Assembly (NCBI GenBank): GCA_013811805.1
Contig: JACCUM010000396.1
Span: 1 to 6,042, forward strand
Direction: 5' to 3'
Length of the DNA stretch: 6,042 bases
From: Geodermatophilaceae bacterium
GTDB lineage: Bacteria; Actinomycetota; Actinomycetes; Mycobacteriales; Geodermatophilaceae
A program made the translations under genes and the position numbers. The notes below the pieces were generated by a model. That model was given only the letters and a program-made list of their open reading frames with translations. It had not been told where the DNA came from and ran no database searches. Of the stretch, positions 1 through 5,449 are shown one piece after another; position 1 is the first letter of the stretch; every line of letters starts with the position of its first letter.

Positions 1-2029
1 TCGCGAACAACGGCAACAACCCGATCGCGGCGTGCTCGGCGGCATGCAGAGCACCGGGCAGATCGGCCTCCGCAACTTCGCTCCGGTGAACGGTGCGCGC
101 ATCCAAGGTGATCCAGACGGCAGCCGTTTGCAGGAGCCGAGGCGGCAGGTCCAGCGGGAACTCGGCCAGCACCTGTCCGGTCCATACCCGACGGCGCTGA
201 TAGGACACCACCTGGTCGGTGACATCGACGATCCCTCGATGCACGCCGACGCCGCCGTACGTCGAACTCCGCTCGGTCGAGACGATCCGCAAGTCGGTGA
301 CCAGCTGCGCGCGGGTCGTCCACTCCGGTTCCTCGGCATGCACCAGCGCGACCGCGTCGTCGAGGTCGAAGTCGTCGACGACGTAGGAGGCGCCCTGATG
401 GACGTACAGCGCACCCGAGTGCACGGTTGAGTGGGATGCCGAACCGTCGACCGTGCCCAACATCCGACCGGTCACGGTCTCCACGATCATCACCGGCGGG
501 TCACCACCAGAACGCAGGTCCACGTCCGGCCGGTGCCGATGCGTCCAGTACCACCCGCCCGGCCTCGCCCGCAGATCGCCGGCAGCCACCAGAGCCGCCA
601 CCGACCGCCGGGCGGCCTGGCCACCGAAGAGGTCGAGGTCGGACTCGGTCAATGGGTACTCGGCGGCCGCCATGCGCAGGTGCGGAGCCAGGATGTAGGG
701 ATTGGCCGGATCGAAGACGCTGGCCTCGACCGGCCGGCCGAAGATCGCCGCCGGATTGTGGGCGAGGTAATGGTCCAGCGGGTCGTCCGCAGCGACGAAG
801 ACGGCCAGCGACTCCTGACCGGCTCGCCCCGCTCGCCCGGCCTGCTGCCAGAGCGAGGCCAGTGTGCCCGGAAACCCCGAGAGCACCACGGCGTCCAGGC
901 CGCTGATGTCGATGCCGAGTTCGAGTGCGTTCGTGGAGGCCACGCCCAACAACTCACCGGAGTCCAGCTGCCGCTCGAGTTCGCGCCGTTCCTCGGGAAG
1001 GTATCCGCCGCGATACGCAGCGACCCGCTTCGCGAGCAACGGGTCAACGTCGGCCACCAGCCGTCTCGCCTGCGCCGCAACGCCTTCAGCGCCTCGGCGG
1101 GACCGTACGAAGGCAACCGTACGTGCCCCGTCGCAGACCAGATCGGACAGGATCCGAGCGGTCTCGGCACTGGCCGACCGGCGCGCCGGCTGGCCCTCGT
1201 TGACGTCCTCCCACGGTGGTTCCCACAACGCGAAGGTGCTGGCCGCGCGTGGAGACCCGTCGTCAGTCACCGCACTGGCCTTGAGTCCGGTCAAGCGCAG
1301 CGCCGAGGCCTCCGGGTCGGCGACAGTGGCCGAGGCGAGCACGAACGTGGGCGTCGCGCCATACCGCGCACAGATCCGCCGCAACCGGCGCAGCACATTG
1401 CCGACATGCGCACCGAAGATGCCCCGGTAGGCGTGGCACTCGTCAACCACCACGAACGACAGATGACGTAGCAGCGAGGACCACCGCGGGTGCCGCGGCA
1501 GGATCCCGCGACTGAGCATGTCCGGATTCGTGACGATCCAGCGGCTGTGCTGGCGTACCCAGTCCCGCTCGTCACCGGGAGTATCGCCGTCGTAGGCGGC
1601 TGGACGTACCGTCGGACCGGCCAGGGCGGCGACAGCGGCGAGCTGGTCGTGAGCCAGCGCTTTGGTGGGCGCCAGATAGAGCACCCGACTTCGCTGGTTC
1701 TCCTCAAGTGCGGCCAGTCCGGGCAACTGGTAGACCAGTGACTTGCCCGACGCGGTGCCCGTTGACACCACGACGTCGCGGCCCGAGTGGGCGAGCTCGG
1801 CGGCAGTGATCTGATGCAGCCACGGCGCGCTGACGCCCAGCTCGGTGAGCCGTTCCAGCAGTGCGCCCGGGACCCAGTGCGGCCACGGACCGGTCCGCGC
1901 GGGTCGAGAGGGCAGCTCGGTGACGTGGGTCAGCGGGCTAGCAGTGGGCAGCGGCGCAACCCCATCCGGTGTAGCGCCCGGGGGACAGCCGGCTCCCCGC
2001 AGGAGCCTGTCCAGTCTTTCCGCCGACAC
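1..2029 (-). CDS. DEAD/DEAH-box helicase, MrfA/YprA (Rv3649) type, C-terminus cut off by window edge
   Basis: Superfamily 2 ATP-dependent helicase. The reading frame is open from 2029 to base 2, giving 676 residues without a stop. Visible motifs: Walker A TGTASGKS at residues 90-97; Ia PTKALAHDQL at about 121-130; II DECH at 196-199; III SAT at 233-235; motif IV-like TVAFVRSRRGAE at about 304-315; V STNALELGID at about 365-374; VI QQAGRAGR at 395-402. All catalytic motifs look intact. The DECH box and the AEHAAIGLLPLF stretch at the truncated end fit the family that ends in a DUF1998/MZB cysteine domain; that domain would lie outside the window. B. subtilis MrfA acts in mitomycin-lesion repair, so a cytoplasmic DNA-repair role is inferred by family. 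Relatives have roughly 750-830 residues, so about 100 are missing. The start is GTG at 2029, preceded by GGAG with only 3 nt spacing; an in-frame GTG at 2038 is the alternative, and an in-frame stop lies just upstream of that. The gene is divergent from hppA. Confidence 0.93.
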   Translation of the reverse strand, partial: MSAERLDRLLRGAGCPPGATPDGVAPLPTASPLTHVTELPSRPARTGPWPHWVPGALLERLTELGVSAPWLHQITAAELAHSGRDVVVSTGTASGKSLVYQLPGLAALEENQRSRVLYLAPTKALAHDQLAAVAALAGPTVRPAAYDGDTPGDERDWVRQHSRWIVTNPDMLSRGILPRHPRWSSLLRHLSFVVVDECHAYRGIFGAHVGNVLRRLRRICARYGATPTFVLASATVADPEASALRLTGLKASAVTDDGSPRAASTFALWEPPWEDVNEGQPARRSASAETARILSDLVCDGARTVAFVRSRRGAEGVAAQARRLVADVDPLLAKRVAAYRGGYLPEERRELERQLDSGELLGVASTNALELGIDISGLDAVVLSGFPGTLASLWQQAGRAGRAGQESLAVFVAADDPLDHYLAHNPAAIFGRPVEASVFDPANPYILAPHLRMAAAEYPLTESDLDLFGGQAARRSVAALVAAGDLRARPGGWYWTHRHRPDVDLRSGGDPPVMIVETVTGRMLGTVDGSASHSTVHSGALYVHQGASYVVDDFDLDDAVALVHAEEPEWTTRAQLVTDLRIVSTERSSTYGGVGVHRGIVDVTDQVVSYQRRRVWTGQVLAEFPLDLPPRLLQTAAVWITLDARTVHRSEVAEADLPGALHAAEHAAIGLLPLFA

Positions 2030-2090
2030 GTTCTCCACTCTGACAGGTACCTACGACCAGCCCGTACCGACGAGTAAACGAGCGTTCCCC

Positions 2091-2096
2091 TAGACT
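2091..2096 (+). promoter_or_regulatory. Possible -10 element for hppA
   Basis: TAGACT fits the TAnnnT pattern of actinobacterial housekeeping promoters and would start transcription near 2103, giving a leader of about 98 nt. No good -35 match lies 16-18 nt upstream, which is common in actinobacteria but leaves the call weak. Confidence 0.3.
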
Positions 2097-2111
2097 CCCG
2101 GCGACGTGTGG

Positions 2112-2126
2112 CCCGGATCGTCCGGG
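2112..2126 (+). other. Hairpin in hppA leader
   Basis: CCCGGA and TCCGGG form a perfect 6-bp stem around a TCG loop. There is no T-run after it, so it is not a classical terminator. It could be a leader structure or an operator; the role is unknown. Confidence 0.4.
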
Positions 2127-2158
2127 TCGGCACTGCAGCCATCCCTGGGCGCACCCAC

Positions 2159-2176
2159 GCGCATCCTCGGATGCGC
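2159..2176 (+). other. 8-bp-arm inverted repeat just upstream of hppA ribosome binding site
   Basis: GCGCATCC and GGATGCGC are perfect arms separated by 2 nt; as RNA this gives a 7-bp stem with a CTCG loop. It ends 12 nt before the Shine-Dalgarno. It could be a protein-binding palindrome or an mRNA structure that affects translation. Neither role can be shown from sequence alone. Confidence 0.5.
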
Positions 2177-2188
2177 CGGTGTCGGGTC

Positions 2189-2194
2189 AGGAGG
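2189..2194 (+). promoter_or_regulatory. Shine-Dalgarno of hppA
   Basis: AGGAGG lies 6 nt before the ATG at 2201. It decides the start in favour of 2201 over the in-frame GTG at 2108, which has no such signal and would add a 31-residue Arg-rich stretch unlike a membrane-protein N-terminus. Confidence 0.9.
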
Positions 2195-2200
2195 ATAAGA

Positions 2201-4495
2201 ATGCCGGTGCAGAGTTCCATCTCCGGGGGCGACTACGCCCTTGTCACGATCATTCTGCTGGTCGCGGTGGGCGCGCTCGCCTTCGGTGCGTTCCTCGTCC
2301 GCGAGGTGATGGCATCTGGGCAGGGCACACCGAAGATGCAGGAGATCGCCAAGGCGATCCAGGAGGGCGCGGCTGCCTATCTGCAGCGGCAGTTCAAGAC
2401 CTTGGCGATCTTCGCTGTCGTGGTCTTCGTCGTCCTGGTTCTCCTGCCGGTCACCGACGGCGGTACGGCCACCCGGATCGGGCGGGCGATCTTCTTCCTC
2501 CTCGGCGCGAGCTTCTCCGCGGCAGTCGGGTTCATCGGAATGACCCTGGCCACTCGGGGCAACGTCCGGATGGCGGCCGCTGCCCGTGAGGCTGGTTTCA
2601 AGCCGGCCTTCCGGATCGCCTTCCGCACCGGCGGCGTCTGCGGAATGATCACCATCGGCCTGGGTCTGCTGGGCGCGGCGCTGGCTCTGCTCATCTTCAA
2701 CGAGACCGCCCCGATCGTCCTGGAAGGCTTCGGCTTCGGCGGCGCGCTGCTTGCGATGTTCATGCGGGTCGGCGGCGGCATCTTCACCAAGGCCGCCGAT
2801 GTCGGCGCCGACCTGGTCGGCAAGGTCGAGGCCGGCATTCCCGAGGACGACCCCCGCAACGCTGCCACCATCGCCGACAACGTCGGCGACAACGTCGGTG
2901 ACTGCGCCGGGATGGCCGCAGACCTGTTCGAGTCCTACGCCGTCACCCTGGTCGCGGCGCTGATCCTGGGTCAGGCCTTTCTGGGCGGCGACGGAATGAT
3001 CTTCCCGCTCGTGGTCGCGGCCATCGGCGTGATCGCCTCGGTCGTGGGCATCCTGGCCTCCAACCCCAGGGACACTGACCAGAACGGCTTGACGACGATC
3101 AACCGGGGCTTCTTCATCTCCGCGGCGGTCTCGTTGGTCCTGGTCGCCGGTGCGGCGTTCCTGCTGCTGCCCGGCGACTTCGCCGCAGTCGGGATCGACG
3201 AAGGCGGCAGCCCGGCCGTGATCGGCTTCGTCGCCGTACTCATCGGAATCGTGCTGGCCGCCGCCATCCAGTTGCTGACCGGCTACTTCACCGAAACAAG
3301 CCGAAAGCCGGTGCAGGACATCGGCCGCTCCTCCCAGACCGGTGCCGCCACCGTCATCCTGTCCGGGATCTCGGTCGGCCTCGAGTCAGCGGTCTACTCA
3401 GCGCTCCTGATCGGCGCCGCTGTGTACGGCGCCTTCCTGATCGGCGGCGGCATCGCCCTGTACGCCGTGGCGCTGGCCGGCTGCGGCCTTCTCACCACTG
3501 CCGGCGTCATCGTCTCCATGGACACCTTCGGCCCGGTCAGCGACAACGCCCAGGGCATCGCCGAGATGTCCGGCGACATCGACGAGAACGGCTCACGCGT
3601 GCTGACCGACCTCGACGCTGTCGGCAACACCACCAAGGCGATCACCAAGGGCATCGCGATCGCCACGGCCGTACTGGCGGCGACCGCCCTGTTCGGCTCG
3701 TACTACCAAAGCATTCTCGACGCGCTGGACATCGCCGGCGCCGATGCGGCCGAGGCGATCAACGGGCTGCAACTGGTCAGCCCGAACAACATCGTGGGTG
3801 CCATTCTCGGCGCGGCAGTGGTGTTCTTCTTCTCCGGGCTGGCGATCAGTGCGGTGTCTCGGGCGGCCGGAAGGGTCGTGTTCGAGGTGCGCGAGCAGTT
3901 CCGCATGCACCCCGGGATCATGGATTACTCCGAGCGCCCCGACTACAGCCGCGTGGTGGACATCTGCACCAAGGACTCGTTGCGCGAGCTGGCCACTCCG
4001 GGCCTGCTGGCAGTCCTTGCCCCGGTCGCGGTCGGCTTCGGACTCGGGTTCGGCCCGCTGGCTGCCTACCTGGTCGGCGCGATCGCGGCCGGCACGCTGA
4101 TGGCCGTCTTCCTGGCCAACTCCGGCGGCGCCTGGGACAACGCCAAGAAGATGGTCGAGGACGGCGCGTACGGCGGCAAGGGCAGCCCGGCCCACGCCGC
4201 CACGGTCATCGGCGACACCGTCGGCGACCCGTTCAAGGACACCGCCGGACCGGCCATCAACCCGCTGATCAAGGTCATGAACCTGGTGGCCCTGCTGATC
4301 GCTCCGGCGGTCGTCAGTCTCACGATCGGCGTGGACGCCGACGAGGGGCTGCGCGCGATCATCGCCCTGAGTGCCGTCCTGATCATCGTGGTCGCCGTCG
4401 TGATCAGCAAGCGCCGTTCGGTGGTCATGGGTGCCGACCCGGCGGTCGCCGACCACAACGAAGAGGTCCCGCCGCCCGCGCCATACCGGGCCTAG
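2201..4495 (+). CDS. hppA: K+-independent H+-translocating membrane pyrophosphatase
   Basis: Integral membrane enzyme that hydrolyses PPi to two phosphates and pumps protons across the cytoplasmic membrane. The protein has 764 residues, close to family length, with many hydrophobic segments spread along it (the family has about 16 helices). Active-site signatures: DVGADLVGKVE at residues 200-210, EDDPRN at 215-220, DNVGDNVGDCAGM at 226-238, GDTVGDPFKD at 671-680 followed by TAGPAINPLIK. These supply the Asp/Lys residues that bind Mg2+ and PPi. Glu244 in DLFESY matches the semi-conserved Glu of the ion gate. GNTTKAITKG at 475-484 has Lys479 and Thr482 where K+-dependent enzymes have Ala and Gly, so K+ independence and H+ transport are inferred. 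The signature PDYSRVVDICT is present at about 580-590. The ATG start is set by AGGAGG. The gene is complete with no frameshift or missing catalytic residue. It is separated by 104 nt from the next gene. Confidence 0.97.
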   Translation: MPVQSSISGGDYALVTIILLVAVGALAFGAFLVREVMASGQGTPKMQEIAKAIQEGAAAYLQRQFKTLAIFAVVVFVVLVLLPVTDGGTATRIGRAIFFLLGASFSAAVGFIGMTLATRGNVRMAAAAREAGFKPAFRIAFRTGGVCGMITIGLGLLGAALALLIFNETAPIVLEGFGFGGALLAMFMRVGGGIFTKAADVGADLVGKVEAGIPEDDPRNAATIADNVGDNVGDCAGMAADLFESYAVTLVAALILGQAFLGGDGMIFPLVVAAIGVIASVVGILASNPRDTDQNGLTTINRGFFISAAVSLVLVAGAAFLLLPGDFAAVGIDEGGSPAVIGFVAVLIGIVLAAAIQLLTGYFTETSRKPVQDIGRSSQTGAATVILSGISVGLESAVYSALLIGAAVYGAFLIGGGIALYAVALAGCGLLTTAGVIVSMDTFGPVSDNAQGIAEMSGDIDENGSRVLTDLDAVGNTTKAITKGIAIATAVLAATALFGSYYQSILDALDIAGADAAEAINGLQLVSPNNIVGAILGAAVVFFFSGLAISAVSRAAGRVVFEVREQFRMHPGIMDYSERPDYSRVVDICTKDSLRELATPGLLAVLAPVAVGFGLGFGPLAAYLVGAIAAGTLMAVFLANSGGAWDNAKKMVEDGAYGGKGSPAHAATVIGDTVGDPFKDTAGPAINPLIKVMNLVALLIAPAVVSLTIGVDADEGLRAIIALSAVLIIVVAVVISKRRSVVMGADPAVADHNEEVPPPAPYRA

Positions 4496-4529
4496 CCGAA
4501 CGTCCCGGATCACTGGCTCGAGACGTATC

Positions 4530-4580
4530 GAGTGAAGGCGTCCTTGAACCAATAGGTTCGGTACAAGGACGCCGTCACTC
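4530..4580 (+). terminator. Long inverted repeat after hppA, possible terminator or attenuator
   Basis: Arms 4530-4546 and 4564-4580 pair over 17 positions with one internal mismatch (A4536 opposite G4574). The core is GGCGTCCTTG/CAAGGACGCC, flanked by GAGTGA/TCACTC. The 17-nt loop can form a small inner AACC/GGTT stem. It starts 34 nt after the hppA stop and ends 19 nt before the next start codon. No T-run follows, so if it terminates it would be of the U-tract-free type proposed for actinobacteria. An attenuator, protein-binding site or RNA-stabilising 3' hairpin are alternatives. Confidence 0.5.
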
Positions 4581-4590
4581 ATCTGAGCGG

Positions 4591-4595
4591 GGGAG
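4591..4595 (+). promoter_or_regulatory. Shine-Dalgarno of the conserved small gene
   Basis: GGGAG, within a longer G-rich run, lies 4 nt before the GTG at 4600 and supports that start. It is only 10 nt after the large inverted repeat. Confidence 0.65.
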
Positions 4596-4599
4596 CTGA

Positions 4600-5190
4600 G
4601 TGCACGAGCAGCTGCCGCTTTTCGACGACCCGAGCGCCGGCCTCGAGATCGCCGACCTGGAGGGACTGCTCGTCGCAGGTGCCGCTCTGGTCCAGCGTGG
4701 CGCCGAGGCCCGGTTGTCCATCGTGGTGAGCGAGCAGTGGCGGGCTGCTGCCATCGGCGGGGCCTTCGATCTGCGTGGGTTGCCCGGTGAGACAGTCCAG
4801 ACCTTCGACGCTCAGGTCGCGGTACGGACTCCGTTTCACCGCGGCCTGATGCCGATGGCACACCAGTGGTCGCGGGGCTCGTCGAAACTGCCGCCGGCCG
4901 ACTGGCGGCTCACTGCGGCGCGCGTACGGCTCTGGGCTCTGGCCACCGGCCGGGGCGATTCCGCTGGCTATCTGTTGGGGCTCGGCCGTACCGACGAAGG
5001 TTCCTGCTGGTCGGCCGCCGGCAAGGCGCTGGCCGCGGCCGGTCTCGCCGGCACGATGTTGGGCCCGCGCGCCGGGGGTCCGGCCTATCGCATCGTCGGG
5101 CAGCGGCGCAGCCGGCGGTTGTTGGAGATGGTGGGCCAAGTCCCGGCGCAGGCGCCACCAGCAGCCTGGCCACGAAACCCCTACGCCTGA
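4600..5190 (+). CDS. Conserved actinobacterial protein of unknown function (Rv3647c-like by position)
   Basis: A 196-residue soluble protein with no signal peptide or membrane segment. I do not recognise a catalytic motif. Its place just upstream of topA and its size match M. tuberculosis Rv3647c as I recall it; homology was not tested. Visible parts: an N-terminal MHEQLPLFDD whose QLPLF (residues 4-8) resembles the beta-clamp-binding pentapeptide QL(S/D)LF; a middle part with FDLRGLPGETVQTFD at about 56-70; a Trp- and Arg-bearing block DWRLTAARVRLWALATGRG at about 101-119, followed by a Gly/Ala-rich stretch; and a basic C-terminal part RIVGQRRSRRLLEMVG at about 164-179 before a Pro/Ala-rich tail. 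Coding is supported by third-position G/C bias, the GTG start with GGGAG, and end-to-end openness. The opposite-strand frame over the same bases is a shadow. A DNA-linked role is only inferred from neighbours and the N-terminal motif. Confidence 0.8.
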   Translation: MHEQLPLFDDPSAGLEIADLEGLLVAGAALVQRGAEARLSIVVSEQWRAAAIGGAFDLRGLPGETVQTFDAQVAVRTPFHRGLMPMAHQWSRGSSKLPPADWRLTAARVRLWALATGRGDSAGYLLGLGRTDEGSCWSAAGKALAAAGLAGTMLGPRAGGPAYRIVGQRRSRRLLEMVGQVPAQAPPAAWPRNPYA

Positions 5191-5219
5191 CCTGCACGAG
5201 TGCAGGAATCCGGCCTCGG
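5187..5219 (+). repeat. Direct repeat copy 1 (33 nt), overlapping the stop codon of the upstream gene
   Basis: It matches 5230-5262 at 30 of 33 positions with a 43-nt period. Within it CCTGCA (5191-5196) and TGCAGG (5201-5206) form a perfect 6-bp stem around CGAG, starting on the first base after the stop codon. The shared 3' half reads GGAATCCGGCCTCGG. It may be a decayed dispersed repeat, a small structured RNA element or a tandem regulator site. Confidence 0.75.
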
Positions 5220-5229
5220 AGCACCGCCC

Positions 5230-5262
5230 CTGACCTACCCGAGTGCGGGAATCCGGCCTCGG
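5230..5262 (+). repeat. Direct repeat copy 2 (33 nt)
   Basis: Second copy of the 5187-5219 unit, differing at 5237 (G to A), 5239 (A to C) and 5247 (A to G). The changes break the stem of copy 1 but allow a shorter CCCG/CGGG stem (5238-5241 with 5246-5249). A third, decayed copy starting near 5274 (CTCATCCGCACG) is conceivable but weak. Confidence 0.75.
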
Positions 5263-5297
5263 GAATCAGTCCCCTCATCCGCACGTTATCCGCTCGA

Positions 5298-5314
5298 CGT
5301 CCCCTATCGGGACG
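5298..5314 (+). other. Hairpin in topA leader (first)
   Basis: CGTCCC and GGGACG form a perfect 6-bp stem around a 5-nt loop, CTATC. No T-run follows. The role is unknown. Confidence 0.4.
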
Positions 5315-5337
5315 ATTCACCCGCAGGTCGTTGGCAT

Positions 5338-5365
5338 GGCGTCCGGAAGACCAGAGCCGGACGTC
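5338..5365 (+). other. Hairpin in topA leader (second)
   Basis: CGTCCGG (5340-5346) and CCGGACG (5357-5363) pair perfectly around a 10-nt loop. The stem can extend by a G-T wobble and one more G-C pair to 5338 and 5365. It lies 84 nt before the topA start and lacks a T-run. It could be a U-tract-free terminator for the upstream gene or a leader structure. Confidence 0.4.
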
Positions 5366-5440
5366 TGCGGGGGTCGGACGCGCTGATGCGCCTGTCTGCC
5401 TTACCGTGTGCCGCTACAGAACGTTCCCAGATCAGTTGTC

Positions 5441-5445
5441 AGGAG
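5441..5445 (+). promoter_or_regulatory. Shine-Dalgarno of topA
   Basis: AGGAG is 4 nt before the GTG at 5450 and fixes this start. The protein then begins with a short Lys/Ser-rich stretch ahead of the conserved LVIVES strand. Confidence 0.8.
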
Positions 5446-5449
5446 TTTC

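Larger units (their letters stand above)
2030..2200. other. Divergent intergenic region between helicase and hppA
   Basis: This 171-nt region must hold the promoters of two genes that diverge from it. On the plus side it contains a possible -10 element at 2091-2096, two hairpins at 2112-2126 and 2159-2176, and a strong Shine-Dalgarno at 2189-2194. On the minus side no convincing -10/-35 pair for the helicase was found by eye. An open frame in phase with hppA reaches back to a GTG at 2108, but it lacks a Shine-Dalgarno and is read here as leader. Confidence 0.6.
5191..5449 (+). other. Non-coding leader region of topA
   Basis: This 259-nt gap has no credible gene; frames crossing it lack a start signal or run on out of frame into topA. 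It holds the paired direct repeats, then inverted repeats at 5298-5314 and 5338-5365. A promoter for topA probably lies here. TACAGA at 5415-5420 is a faint -10 candidate, but no matching -35 was seen. Confidence 0.55.

Noticed and set aside
431..1471. 346-residue open frame on the plus strand opposite the helicase
   Set aside because: The minus strand carries all helicase motifs across the same bases. The plus frame has no recognisable domain or start signal.
2108..2200. In-frame 31-residue N-terminal extension of hppA from GTG 2108
   Set aside because: No Shine-Dalgarno precedes it, its sequence is Arg-rich and unlike the family, and the ATG at 2201 has a perfect AGGAGG 6 nt upstream.
2869..2914. 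Short tandem-like repeat GACAACGTCGGCGAC inside hppA
   Set aside because: It is explained by the conserved catalytic motif DNVGDNVGD, which repeats at the protein level across the family.
3593..4861. 422-residue open frame on the minus strand across hppA and the small gene
   Set aside because: It is antisense to two well-supported genes, its composition is rich in Arg/Gly/Asp/His as expected from mirrored high-GC codons, and it shows no domain. It is a shadow.
5187..5262. CRISPR array
   Set aside because: There are only two units, with mismatches and a 10-nt gap between them, which does not fit repeat-spacer structure, and no cas gene is present.
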